From contig JAVHJL010000005.1 of the NCBI GenBank assembly GCA_036971715.1, positions 1,984,001 through 2,048,000 on the forward strand: a DNA stretch of 64,000 nt, given 5' to 3'. Under the pieces are notes generated by a model. It was not told the origin of the DNA. It saw nothing but the letters and a program-made list of their open reading frames with translations, and ran no database searches. The position numbers were made by a program, and so were the translations under genes. Below are positions 45,468 to 58,000 of the stretch, in pieces; within the stretch, counting starts at the first letter, position 1, and each line of letters begins with the position of its first letter. This stretch comes from Arthrobotrys musiformis (Eukaryota > Ascomycota > Orbiliomycetes > Orbiliales > Orbiliaceae).

Positions 45468-46535
45468 CCCCAGCTTCCAGACTATCGGCTACGACACACT
45501 TTCGAGGCGACCTACGAATTCACATTTTATTTCGAAATTTCATCTAATTACATTAAAATAGAATAAAATAAATTATAAATTGCTGAAATAATTGGGATAA
45601 AATAGAATAAATTGCCCACGGAATTTAGTTCGGCAGTCTGATATCATTATGAGACAAATTAGAATGATTAAAACTCAAAAATTTTATACAAATTTATCTA
45701 GGTATATAAGACAGAAAAAGCTTGTCTGTTCATAAAGTTTTTGGTAATTTAGGAAGACGCTCTACCAATACGATTGATGGTCCAGGGGTGGAATATCGTT
45801 GGGATGGAACTATATGTGGTATAGGTTGCTCTTATTACATAGGTACTTACCTAGGTACCTACCTAGGTAGGTATGCAACAGGTTGAGAAAGGAAAGGGAT
45901 GAAGTTTCAGATAAGAGACAGAGTTATTGCAGCCGTAAACTGGCGCTCTCATCTATCGGTGTGGAAATTTTAAAATGAAGTCTGGTCATGTATGTACATG
46001 TATCCCTCCGAATATTGCAAAAGGTAGGTTTGTTTAGGTATACCTGGTCTCGCGGGTATACCATTTTTTGGGAATCTGAGCATGGAGAACGTGTGAATCG
46101 TTCTACCCGCCAATCGAAAAATCTCAAAGCCAATTTATCTTTTGAAATGTAATGCAATCTAGTTGTTAAATGGAGCAATGGACAAGGGTATATTTCACTT
46201 TGTGGTAGTAGATGCATTTTAATAGTAGGGTATATACGTATACCAAATTTGCAAAGCATGCTTCTTTCGAGCGGACCTCTGTACCGCTTGGATTATCGCT
46301 GTATACTGAAATTGAAGCGTGCAAATCTTGGAACCCAGGAATGGTATGACAGAAGAAATGAACTCTCGATTTCTCAGATAGGGATTCTGACGCCGTACCG
46401 TATTCCGGTACTGAGCTAGGGCTCAAGACTACCTGGGTACTTATAGGATATAATTTTATTGAAGGTGTGTTATGTTGCATGTAAAATTATTATTCTTGGC
46501 TCAGAGGACTAGCTAGAGCTATTCTAGGTCGATTT
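45468..46535. other. Intergenic, AT-rich
   Basis: Contains the TACCTAGGTA tract at 45840-45875 and long AT-only stretches (about 45540-45620). No gene is supported. Confidence 0.45.
45840..45875. repeat. TACCTAGGTA palindromic tract
   Basis: Overlapping ACCTAGGT palindromes (TTACCTAGGTACC, TACCTAGGTAGGTA). Tracts of this kind recur in fungal intergenic DNA; a role is unknown. Confidence 0.7.
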
Positions 46536-49500
46536 TTACCCACGTCCCCATACAATACCTAATTGTGTGAGCTGAGTGTCATCGTATTCGCCGTAGAACC
46601 CTCGAACTGACCAGAAGCCACTTCCAAACTTTGGAGCAGACTCTACAGTCTGGGCCTGTGGATCCGTAGCTTGTTGGCCCTCTTTAGGTGCCTCTCCGTC
46701 CCCTAGATACCGCAAAGCGCATAGATCTAAAAGCCACTCCGGAACCACTCCATTCGCGTCCGATTGGATAAACTCGAGTGTTTCAATGTGGCTCGCCGCG
46801 CTGTCCAGGGCCTTCCCGGTTGTGATTTTAGCTATAACCAACGGAAACTTGACCTCGCACCGCCAGGTTTCCGTTTCTTGAGTGTAGTACCCGTGCTTGA
46901 GTTCTTCCTGGTTTGAATAGGTCACCTTGATCCCTATGAGTTTTCTCCCCTTTGAAGCGAAGGCTAAACTCTGAATCTTCCAGTTCAAATCAATGTCATT
47001 CAAAGCGTTGAATATCGACTTGCCTTCCGAAGCCGGAGCCGTCGTGACGGGATTTCCCATCAAGAACTTGCGGAAGAAGCTCGATCTGGTATTTGAGAGA
47101 CTCTGGATACCCTGTTGCATCTTATCGCTCAACTCTAGGTAGTTTTTACACATCGGCATGACAACTTCACCCGCGGGGACGGGGACGAATCCGTCCTTGC
47201 CCCAGATGACACCCAAGGTGATGATCGCGTTTTCAAAACTAAACCCGAAGAATCCGCGGAAACTCCACTGGCTCTCGTCGTGCTTGGACCATCTGAAAGT
47301 CTTTGTATCCTTGACTTCACCCTTATAGTCTTTCCCGGCGTGAATTACCGAATATTTCGACGTCATGACAGTGAGCCCCACGATCATTTGAGCGGACGAA
47401 TCGGGTGATTTCCGGCCGGATTTGATTGTAACTTCAACGATCACCTCAGATCCATCGGGCGCCAGCTCGAGATTTCGAGTGGCGGAACCCTGACAGACGC
47501 CGTACTCCCTCTTCTCCCCATTGGCATACTCGATGCGCCCTCCGAGGACTTGATTCTCTCGCTCCCAAACGCTGAATTTCTTGGGACGGTAGGTAGAGTC
47601 GAGAGTCTCGAGGTCGTTGAAGACTGTGGCGCTCGTGTTTACTCTTTCGAACTCACCCACCACGCCTTCCATGCGGTAATCTTCTGCTTTATATTTGACC
47701 CGCTCGATGCTCTCGGAGAGTTTGGTGTTGTTGCATTTCCTCAGTTCTTGGGATAAGACGTGGACAGTGGGGAGGCGGTAGTCCTCACGGCTGGGTGAGA
47801 CGTAGCCGAGGATGAGAGCGGCGTTTGGGTCTTTGATGCCCAGTCTAGCGTTCTCCGTGGTTAACGATCGCACGACCTTTATGCGTATCTGTTAGTATAT
47901 ATCCAGTATGATAAAAGAACAAAATCTTTGGGGGCCGTTTACTGGGAGAAGTTGCTTGAAGATGAGTGGGGGTAGGAAGTATTGATCTCTGGTGGTATCG
48001 CTCGCCATCTTTGGATGTTTAGCCACGAGATCGACTTCGTTTACAATTTTAGACATCTCGAAACGACAAATCTTACGGGCCAGGATGAGACCCGGGAACG
48101 ACGGCGAGAAGACGGTAAACTGGGTGATATCATCTGCGAGTTTTGCTCCAGTCGCCGGAACGAGCTGCACGGTACCGCTTGAGCTTGTATCAGTATTAGT
48201 GTTACTACTGTCGCTATTACTGTTGCTGCTATTCGAGTTGCCAGGGTTGGACCAGGTGCCAGTTTTAGGGTCACCTGCGTCGGGCGCTTTGTTTCCCACA
48301 AGCTGATTTTGGGGTATAGCCTTGACTCTTGCTAGTGTATATATCTCTTCCGTCGGTCTGGCGATTTCGATACTGGCCCTCCCAGCCTCTAGCTCGTGCG
48401 TTGCTTGGGTTATCAGTTTCCACAGGGCCTTGTAGTCCATATAGGCATCGAGTAGAGATCCGGTGTATATCCCTGCATTCTCGTAGTCCAAAGGCGTGAC
48501 CTTGACGTTCTGCTCGTGGAAACTAGCGAGCGCGGTGTATTTCGTGAGAATCGCATAGGTGCGCTGGGGAGTTACCGCGACCAGCTCCGGAAATGCTGCG
48601 GCGGCGGCTTTGAGCGATGAGATTGTCCAGTCTTCACCGGGGTCTTTGATGCTACCGCCTCCCGACCAATTTACTGTAATTGTTGTCTCCGCTTCGCTGT
48701 TCAGATTGTTCTTATCGATTTCAACGTTGGCTTTAACGTCTCCGGCGATAGAAGGAGTGCTCAATTGTGCTTCCAAGCCGGCTTTTATGGAGAATATTTT
48801 TGATTTGTCCTGTACTTTCATCGAAATGATGGCGTTTAATTCACCGCCTTCTTCCCAGCCGGAGATGAAGGTGTCCTGGGGATTAGAGGTGTCAGCAGGT
48901 GCTTGTTCTGCCCTTCTTTTTTATATGCATATATGCAGATATATGTATCTGACATATGAACATATTCAGCAGCTAGAAATACTCACACCGTAGACCTCTG
49001 GAAAAGAAGTCGCGTCGATATTAGGCACGACGTTGAATATATTGTAATTCTGAGCATCGTGGATCTGGTTTGTAACCTTGACTTGCAGATGAAAATTGAT
49101 ATCACTCGATTTGAATTTATCGCTGTCCACGTAGGAGCCGTTTGCTTTCCCACCAATTGTTGCCGTCTTGATGGACAAAGATCCTGATATATTCATAGCA
49201 TCTAGACATATCCCAGTCAACACCTGTGATCCAATCTAAAGCTCTAGATTCTGTCAAATTTCCTCAGTCGACCAGGGTGCCTTACCTGTCACATCACTCA
49301 GCTTATCTACGAATTTCGAAGAGTATGTTACGATTTGTGGTTTTACCCAAGGGTGAACTTCTATCTTCCTTTTCGGTTCTCCTCCCTGAGTAGGGCCCGG
49401 CTTAGGATCATGCGCTGAACCTTGCGCTTGCGAAGTGCCATCATCTTTGGCGACGATGTCTGTTGACGTTCCCGCGGCCGAGGTGCCGGGAGGATTTGAA

Positions 49501-49700
49501 GAACTACTCGTTATCCGTGGGGTACCAGCTCCCACGAGACTCGAAGTACCGCTTGATAAAACGACGAGCTCTTTTAGACGTTTTCTGTTGTCCGAAGTGT
49601 CCGGCAAAACGGCCTTGTCAAGACATATTTGTTGGGTGTAGGAATTGAAGCCTTGGCCCAATCGCATGGAATTGTTGTACGGTGCGAGCATTTGCGCCAT
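46536..49700 (-). CDS. MACPF-like protein with C-terminal jacalin-like modules
   Basis: Exons 49700-49286, 49201-48987, 48875-47943, 47888-46536; phases sum to 971 residues. No signal peptide. After a Ser/Pro/Gly-rich head, residues about 140-560 contain blocks that I associate with the fungal MACPF-like family: SGSLSIK, SYVDSDKFKSSDINFHLQVK, FISGWEEGGELNAIISMKV, EDWTISSLKAAAAAFPELV and TPQRTYAILTKY. A low-complexity Asn/Ser/Thr linker (about 400-425) follows. The C-terminal half has two repeats of the type FRGFFGFSFENAIITLGVIWG and VRGFYGEYDDTQLTQLGIVWG, the hallmark end of beta-prism jacalin-like folds. MACPF proteins oligomerise into membrane pores and jacalin folds bind sugars, so a lectin-targeted pore protein is inferred. 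The family call is from memory and needs a structure or profile search. Confidence 0.6.
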
Positions 49701-50359
49701 GGCTAATAATGTGAATACCGATTCAAAGCTATCGCTACCGAAAAAAAATAAAAAAATAAAAAAATAAATAAAATAAATATAAAATTGAAGCTTGATACTT
49801 TTCTTTGAAAATTTCAGGGAATTAGTTATGGAATGGCCCTTTTTTTCTGCTTCGAAAGCGAATGTTACGCGCTAAAATTGAAGGCCAATTGATCATACTG
49901 ATCAATTGAACTTTAAGAGACGAAACGCGAGTCGACAGGTCGGCGGGGAGACCTCGAGACCGGAAAAAGATGCTGCGTAAGTCACGATATCACTATGCAT
50001 ATATGCGCCGAACCTTTTTTCTAACGGACTATCGAGACGAGGGTTCAGTTAAGTGGCAGCTCACTGGATTTCGGCTTAGCTGGGGGGCAGCATTGCATTG
50101 CATGAGCATATGAGAGTGGCGTCCTAGCTATAGTCTATAGTAGAAACACACCCATATCCTGTCCCACAGCACCTTTCGCGGATCGGAAAAGTGAACGAAC
50201 CAGAGCTAGTGCTGTATTTAAAGCGTGAGGAATAATTGTTTTTGGAGTGCCAGCCGGAAATTTACAGAAATAGCTTCAGGACAGCTCGGAAAATTTTGCA
50301 AATTGAACCAAGAATTACCCCTCAGTCCATCGAGTCCTATCGTTCGAAAAGCAATTGCG
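49701..50359. promoter_or_regulatory. Divergent spacer between two MACPF-like genes
   Basis: 0.66 kb shared upstream DNA of two head-to-head genes. It begins with an A-rich run (about 49740-49785, AAATAAA units) and contains a perfect inverted repeat at 49886-49908. A bidirectional promoter is the simplest reading. Confidence 0.55.
49886..49908. promoter_or_regulatory. Perfect 10-bp inverted repeat, candidate operator
   Basis: Arms CAATTGATCA and TGATCAATTG are exact complements separated by TAC. It lies about 185 nt from the left ATG and 450 nt from the right one. Its length and short centre fit a dimeric transcription-factor site; it could also be a chance AT-rich palindrome. Confidence 0.5.
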
Positions 50360-52493
50360 ATGGAGGCAATGGAGCTCTTGGTGAAAGGGTTTGAGGATGA
50401 TGACGACGATAGCCTCGGCCTCACGACGCCAGCTCTGGAGGCGTGGACCACAGCTGGCAATGCCTTCTCGGTGCCCTGGAGCCACGAAGTAAAAGCGGTA
50501 CTGACAGGTTTCAAATCGACATTGATGAAAATGCCGTCGGGGCCTTGGCTTGTGACCTGCCCTTTCGATGCCACCTCGCTCATGCTAACTACAGTTCTGC
50601 CCGAGTCTGGTGGCGGGGTTACCTCCTATCGCGACGGCATGAGTACGCAAGGTGGGTCGAGTTCCGAACACCTTAGCGCCGAACTGGCCGTCACGGTTGG
50701 GTACCCATTTTTGAAGGCGAGCGTTAGCGGAAAATATGACAAAAATGTCAAGGAGGACAACCACGTAAGTTTTTCTCGAATTCGTAGGCCCCATGCCGAA
50801 CAAAATGTATTCTTCGATGTTCTCTCTCGCAGGGGTTGACCCAGACTAGTTCTCTCTTGATCTGGAACGAACTCTGTTTTCACTGTAGGGATGCGCAAAC
50901 AGGAAGCTAAATCGAATGGTTCGATATCCTTTAGAGCGTAAAAGTGTCCCGCAATTCTTCGTGTCAAATGGGCCGCATCATCTTGGCGGATACCCCTCAC
51001 TTTTCAACGTGCTCCGATCCAAGGGCCGTGCGAAATTTGCAGAAATATATGGGGACTATTATATCGCCGGTTACGAGCTGGGTGCAGATGCAGGAGCCTG
51101 TTTATCAGCTGCCAGCTCTTCAGCGTCGTTTCGATTTTCGGGGTATTGCACTCTCGATAACAAATCAGAATCACTGGATTTGGAGCGAGTCTCGATGCAA
51201 GATCATGCGAGGTTGCAAGCAGCTGCCCAGCTTTATTTGTTGAAGGTCTTTGTAAGTCTTTTTCTCATCTCTAGCGGTTTATAGAGGACTAATTCTGTAT
51301 ATCCGAAGCTGTCAGAAAATCCTTTCGAGCTGTACCAAACTTGGATACACATAAAATGCTTGTCGGAATACGTCATCGGTGGAGCCCCACGTCAATTTCC
51401 AAACATAGAAAGTCTCAACAGACCGATAGGTATCGCTGAAGAAACCGATGAAGGAACCGATGAAGAAATCGATGAAGGAACCGATAAAGTAATCGGCCGC
51501 GGTGGAAAAATTGCTGAAGAGAAGGGAGAAGAGGAAGAGGAAGAGGAAGTAGACACAGGCAACAATATGGGAAAACAGGAACCCAAAGCGCGAAAAAGAG
51601 AGACAGCTAAACTCCCAACAAGCGCCAGCGAACGAGAGGATGATCAGAAAAGCTTCAAGGAAATATACAACGACCTATACAGTGCCAGGCTGGCTTTGAC
51701 TGCAGCTCTCGACTTGCCGAGTAGGAATGCCGTTATTTCGAATGCTGCGGCTATAGAGGCGAATGGGGTGATAGAGGAGCAGGGGCTCATGCGGAACGGA
51801 TACGATGAGAAAATTTGGAATCCGTTGGTAGTCTCAATCAGCCCTGCAAAAATTATAGCGGCGACTGGTAAAAGAACCAAAGGAGGTATAAAATCCCAAG
51901 GTAGCATCATGGGTTCCGCTTCAGAAGTAAGGCCCAAATCCCTTAGAACTTCAAAATTATCTTGCATAAATAGTCGTAGATTTTACCGCTAACGTAAAAT
52001 AAACGGTACTTAGATTGCCACGGAGAGATTTGAGTGGTTGTCTACGGACCAATACATTATTGACAAACCTACGGCTGTGGAGGGAGAGCAGCCGAAGGGG
52101 GATGATGAAAACGTCAATGATGCGGCAGATGAGACATCAGCACACTTACTAAGCCTTCTGGAGAATAAAATCGATGGCGCGGCGGAGTCCAATACTTTAA
52201 GAGTGAATGGAGGGTTTCATACATTCTACGTAGCTGAAGTAAGTTTTAAGTGACGTTCCAAGTTTGTACTATTTGTGATCTGAAGTGCTTAGATCGATTT
52301 AGCCCTATTGAGTTTCTCTCGAGCTCTTGATAATACTTTGCTGGGTGTTACTCGCAAGGCTTGTCATTTGGGAGGTTTTCTGGCTAATTTATTATATCGC
52401 CTAGTGGCTACATCTGTCGGCATTTTCTTGGGGTGGGTTGAAAATGACCCCGGACAGCCAGGACCCAAAGGACATTCCACTTGCACACTGTAA
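50360..52493 (+). CDS. MACPF-like protein, second family member
   Basis: Exons 50360-50764, 50889-51251, 51309-51926, 52014-52238, then about 52315-52493. The first four joins are phase 0. The ATG at 50360 is the first in frame. Family blocks, from memory of fungal MACPF-like proteins, are SSEHLSAELAVTVGYPFLKA then SVSGKYDKNV (about 100-130), and IYGDYYIAGYELGADAGACL (about 195-215), followed by LQAAAQLYLLKVF. An acidic run near the start (GFEDDDDDS) and a Glu/Asp-rich repetitive insert (TDEGTDEEIDEGTD, then EEEEEEVD) sit between blocks. The last exon (LALLSFSRALDNTLLGVTRK) is less certain, and the protein may instead run into the next gene. No signal peptide. Pore formation or membrane attack is inferred only. 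Confidence 0.5.
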
Positions 52494-52577
52494 GAGTAGC
52501 CAAATATACTGGAATCTGATCTTTGGAACATCGGAAACAAACTCCGTCATGACAAGGTATAAACTTCGAAGTTCACT

Positions 52578-54119
52578 ATGCAGACATCTACAGAGTTACT
52601 AAGTCGTGGCGGGTATAGATTCGAGGGAGCCTGGCAGGATCTTTTTGAAGAAGAAGCGGAACTTTTTCGGGACGATCAAGGTAGTAGGAAAGACTTCACA
52701 GGATGGCTGATCATTGAGAAATACCCTCCGGGTGCGAAATATATCAAGGAAGACCGCGAAAATCCCGACCAGGTGTTCTACCAGCCAGAAGGACCGTACG
52801 GTAGTACCCCCGTGGAAGCCGCTTACAAAGCTCATTACCCATGGCTTTGCTATTGCCTGCGATATACGATTGTGATACAAGGCACCAGTCGGATTCTTCA
52901 CAGGGAAAATCCTTCCTTTACCACCCACTTTTACCCATTCACGCGGTTCTTCTTCCACTCGGCGGAACACTCTCTGGATACAAGGTTATTCCAGTGCATG
53001 AAAAAAGAAGCATTGAGCACCAAAGAGACAACCGAATTCACTACCAAAAACACGAACTCATATGATAAAAGCCCACGGTTGGTTTGGAAACCCCTATATC
53101 CTGGAGGAAAATACGAGGACGATGAGTTTTACGTTAGTGCTAGGCCTCCTCAAACGTCACAAGCTTATAGGCCTGCGAATAAAAAACCGCTATTCCAATC
53201 GCGCACAAGCACAATACAAAACAAGGCTGCGGGCACGCTTATTTCCAACAATGTTCACCCTCAAGCCCAGCCATCATCGCAGAATAACCAGCAAACAACT
53301 CCCGAGATGAAACCGGTAGACTCTTATTATAGGATCCAATCACTGCTTCGTTCCTCTTCGATGGGGAATACTCGGGGAACTCCGGAATGGGCAACGGGGG
53401 CCCTTGGTAGAAATCTGGGAGAAAGCACAGAAAGGGGATCCGGGGGAGATATGAAAAAGAAAGGAGCTGCCACCGAGGCTCGAGACCTACAGCGCTACAA
53501 AGTTCCTGTTATTATCTCCCGGAACGCCCCGAGTTCTTTTTATCCGCAAAACTCCGGAGACATGGGAAACCAAAGTTTCACGCAAACGGATAGCGCACAA
53601 TTCGGTAAGTTCGCACCAGATTCTCTAATGCACAATTGTTTGGGGGTTCTTTGTTAAACTACAAGGCATTAAGATGAATGTTTCATTCGTTTATGCTAAC
53701 TGAGGTATTTTAAAAGGACATGGGAATCTCCCGATTGGGCAGAATCAAGTCTTGGATCAGTTTCGGAGATTTGATGTGATTCACATGGGGCAGCAGGGAG
53801 ACGGATCAATGAGTGTGGAAAAGGACACACCGTCGGAGCGGAGCTTGTCAGAGCAGAGCTTGTCAGAGCAGAGCGAGCGGCGAAGACGCAGTGCCGACTT
53901 CACGAGTGACAACGATGTTGAGACCCGTGAGCCCGACCCCTCTAGCTCTAAGAAGCGTATAACGGAAGGAATGAAAGTGAGTAATAATCCCAATTTGTCA
54001 GCTGTACCAGTTGGTATGGAAATATACGTCTCACTATATGTGGTTTGCTAAAATACTCTTTTTTTCAGGAACCGTTACAGAATTCTTTAAAAGAAGAGCA
54101 AATGAAACAATCGAAATGA
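52578..54119 (+). CDS. Hypothetical protein with globular N-terminus and disordered tail
   Basis: Exons 52578-53605, about 53717-53977, about 54069-54119. The first 150 residues look folded and aromatic-rich (DFTGWLIIEKYPPGAKYIKE, YPWLCYCLRYTIVIQGTS). The rest is Pro/Gln/Ser-rich and probably disordered, with a short duplicated element SLSEQSLSEQS followed by RRRR, which could be a nuclear-type basic patch. It starts 85 nt after the preceding stop on the same strand, and a GTAAGA donor at 52490 makes a read-through single gene with the MACPF-like gene possible, though no acceptor keeps the right phase. No family is recognised. Confidence 0.5.
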
Positions 54120-55065
54120 GCGAGTTAATACTATATGGTATTAGTGAAATGATCTCTCGTCTAGGATAAGCAGATACGGGCAATATTACAATTAGATTGA
54201 AACTAATTTGTATGGAAGATGTGTGGTATTTTGTAACAATGCCGTGTTGTCCTCAGTTCCTTTTAAATTTAATTTGCAAGCCTGATGGTCTCATTACATA
54301 CTTAAGTATATATTCTAGCTTTAAATTTTTGCTAGACTTGAATTATTCACGTTTTTTTGCCATTTTCTCTCTCCATTTGAATTTAGAGACCCTGAAGATC
54401 AAAAAAAAAAAAAAACACCAAAACTTTCATAATACCACGGGATCCGGTGTCAGTTGATAAAACTGTTAGGGGCCCATCTAGAATGCTCCCCATTACATCT
54501 ATGATGCATAAGTAAATAATCACGTGAAATACGGGCTATTGACCGAAAATAAGAGGTCTGCCGGGTCAAAAATGCCAATCCGCCGGTATATCATGTACCG
54601 GCGTCTGGTTCAGTGAATACTCAGCCGGATCGGGTTTGGGGCGATTGAAATACAAAGCAAAGAGAGTTTAGCAGTGAGAGCAAGGTTAAGTATAAGTACC
54701 GGGTGTCAAGAGACCAGGATCAATATCAGGCGGATTAAGTAAGTGGGAGGTGGGCTTGATCATACACGCATGATACCAGGGGGGTTAAAAAAATCCGAAG
54801 TCCGATCGTATACAGTTCCGAAATCCGATTTCTGTAGGCGAAAACGAGTTTCATTGAAAGGACGGGGTATTAGTATATTGCATAGTACCTGAGGCTAGGC
54901 AATTTCAGATAAAGATGAGCTCAGAAATGACAATTACATTTATACGAATAGATTAAACTTCAACTTCAGCAATTTCATCCAAATCATGGGCAATGCAAAT
55001 ACAAAAACACACAGGAACTCAAGACTTTAAAAAAAAAAACAAGAAGCAAAAAAGAAGCAAAAAAT
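54120..55065. other. Intergenic between convergent genes
   Basis: About 0.95 kb with no accepted ORF. It contains an A14 run near 54403, a perfect hairpin at 54581-54603 and another A-run near 55030 just beyond the stop of the minus-strand gene. Confidence 0.45.
54581..54603. repeat. Perfect hairpin, 8-bp stem, 7-nt loop
   Basis: CGCCGGTA and TACCGGCG are exact complements with a TATCATG loop. It lies between convergent transcripts, where a hairpin could mark a transposon footprint or aid 3'-end formation. Neither is established. Confidence 0.45.
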
Positions 55066-58000
55066 TCAAACCCCCGACAGAGTGTCTTCCGCCGGCGGTT
55101 CAGGCCCCATATTCACAATAATCCCATCCTGCCAAAGCATCTCCCTATCCTTATCCCTCTCAGACTTCCCAGTATCAATGCAAGCCACCTCCAAACTAAC
55201 CCACGTCCTCTCATTCGTCTCCCACGCATACGGCTTCACCAACCCCAACATAAAACTACACTCCTTGATATCCTTCATCGGAATCCCATTTTTAGATCTG
55301 GGAACCAACTCAATCTTCATAAACCCGTCTTGAAAACTCGTGAATATATTGAATCTGAGATTGCTTAGCATGCTGGGCGGATCAGGTTCATAATCTGCAT
55401 TTAGCAGCGGTTTTGTTTTGCCTTCTTGGAAAGGCTCTTGTTTGAGTTTGATGGTTAGGCGTTTTATTTGGTAGTTGTATGTGGGGCGCATTTCGGGGTC
55501 GGTGGTGATGCTGAACACGAGATCGATGGGGAGGACGCCGGTTGTGGGGACGTAGTTTGTTATGCGTTTTCCTTCCAGGGTGTAGATTTTGAAGATGAAT
55601 CTTGCGCGGTCGTAGGGGTGCGCTGGTTTTGAAGGGGTGAGGTCCAGAAGATTTGGGACGAAGATTGGTGGTTCCTCTGGTGTGGGACGGACTAGTTTTT
55701 GAGGAAACAAGCGTGGTTCTGGAACTTTTTTAGGGAGTGGTGGTGGTTTGTACTTGTGAGCTGGGAAAACTGGAACATTGAATTGGAAAGGCTCGTCTGG
55801 TGGGGCGACGTAATCTTCCGTAAAGATTTTATTAATGTCCAGTGTGTAGATCGGTTCATTCAATTGAAGGGCCATCATTGCAGACGTGGGTTTTTCCTCC
55901 TCGAAATAATCATTTTGCCATTCGGATTGAGGGGGGGGTGTTTCTTTGCTGAGAGTCCTCCAGACCTCTTTTGCGTATGCTTCTGCTTTGATTGTACGGG
56001 ATTCCCAATCAAAGATGTCCGATTTGGATCGCGGATACTCCACATCAGTCTTCAGCGCTCTCCCTCTCTTCGCCGCGCGAGGCCCCGACAAATCGCGGTT
56101 AGGGTCTTTTGGTGCGTATATTCTCTTGATGTCCAGCTTGAGCATATCCTTGTCGAAACTGCTGCCGACAGTGTAACACTGTTGCTGTGCGGGTAATGTG
56201 AATTTGAGGGCCCAGAGCTGAGGAGGGGCGTAGTCGAATAGGCAGAGCATGATATCCGGTGCCAATTTGCGCTGAACCAAAATTGGGGCCTTCGGCTTTT
56301 CATCCTTATCCTCCGCGGTCTTGGTCTTGTCAAATCTGGCGGCAACCGTCAGTTCCGGGAACTGGACAAGGACATTCGTTCGCATCAGGAATCCGAATTT
56401 GGGCATTTGCGGGGAATAGCCAAAGTTAGGATCCTCCTTTCGAAGGTAGTCTCCGATTGCCTCCTTCAGAGCCAAGCGACAGAAATCTTCCTCTGGCCTG
56501 AACGTAAATTGGTTCGCCAAGCTGAGGGCTCCGTCTATCAATGCATCCGTCCAGTTTTCGTCAATGTAGAAGAAGCGCAGCGTTTCGTCCGGTAGATATG
56601 ACTTATCCGGAATGAAGTAGTGCGCCGGTATGGACGCCATGTGCAACTTGTCGTGAATCCAGCTTTGGACCATTGCATAATCCGTATTCGAAGGTACATT
56701 GTGATAATTGTACTTGACTCCCGGTCCAGCGGTAGAAGAGGCGATATCCATGGCCACTGGAACCGCATTTTCATATATTTGTGAAAATATGTGTGGTGAC
56801 ATGAGAGTTATATCAACGGTTTCATCAATAGATTTAGCCTGCCATCTGTTGGTGCTGACTATGGTGGTGTTGTTTGCATGTAGCGTTGAGTTTAAGCCTT
56901 CGAGTCCATGGACTAGGTCTGGTATGCTCTTTAGCACTTCGTCGCGAGATACGTATTCGCCGAGCTGTTTGTGCACATTTATTTGGGAGATTTTGAGAGA
57001 TTCCATGTGCATGTGGCGTCTGACTCGCGATAGTGCGGCCGTGAAAGCTGGATCACCCATTGCCAAGGTTTTACCCAGCTGCCATGCGGCAGCATAGGAA
57101 ATGTCCATCAGCCCTAAATCTGCGTCCAAGATCTGGAGATCTGTGCCAAAGTTCGATTGTATCGTCATTCCGGTCTTTGACTTGGGAGGAACAATGGTTG
57201 GCACCAAAGGCCCCCGATACATTGCAGCCGTCTCTTCCCCCGTTTTGGTTCGATGTCGGACGAGTGTGTAGCCATCTTCCTGTCGTTTATTGATTATATC
57301 ATCAATAGTTGGCTCTCGTGTCGGTTTAGCTTGTTTAGGCGGTGGTGTTCCCGGATATAAAACGGTAAGGTCGTCGCCTAGGTTCTTCAGGGCACTTCTG
57401 ACATCAAATGATCCAGGTGGTAGAGACGTATAGGTCCAGCTGTATAAGCTGGTCAGGATGATATTGTCCTTTAGGGAGGATATGGGGGTGCCGTCAATGT
57501 TTTCCAGAGAGACAAGGTGAGCAATCAGAGGAGTTGGCTTTTCAGTATCGAACAGCCCCGTCCTATTCGACACGATGATACTGTACAATCCGGAGGGTCC
57601 GTACATGGCTGCCATCTGCCCTTCAGTCGACACTTCTCGGACATGGTTCATGTATTTGAATTGAGTGATATTTCCCTTGCCTTCCTTTGGATCCCCAAAC
57701 AGCTGTGTGAAGAGAGGCTTCTTGAGGCAGATAAGAGAAGTTTGCAACTCTCTTTCGCGGTCGTCGGGTTTGGCGGTCAAGTTCGTCATATTCTTTTTCT
57801 TTGCCGCCTCGGTGAGTTTATCATAGGAAAGCCCAACCTGAGCTTCAACCGCCAAGTTTTCATTGAGCTTTGCGCCGGGGATCTCCCCAAAGACTCCCAT
57901 ATCGGAGACTTGCAACTCGTCCGCGGTAAAGGTGATCAGGGCCACCCATGGAATCCTATTGCTATCATCGTCTTTTTGTCTGGCACAACCAGCAACGTTT

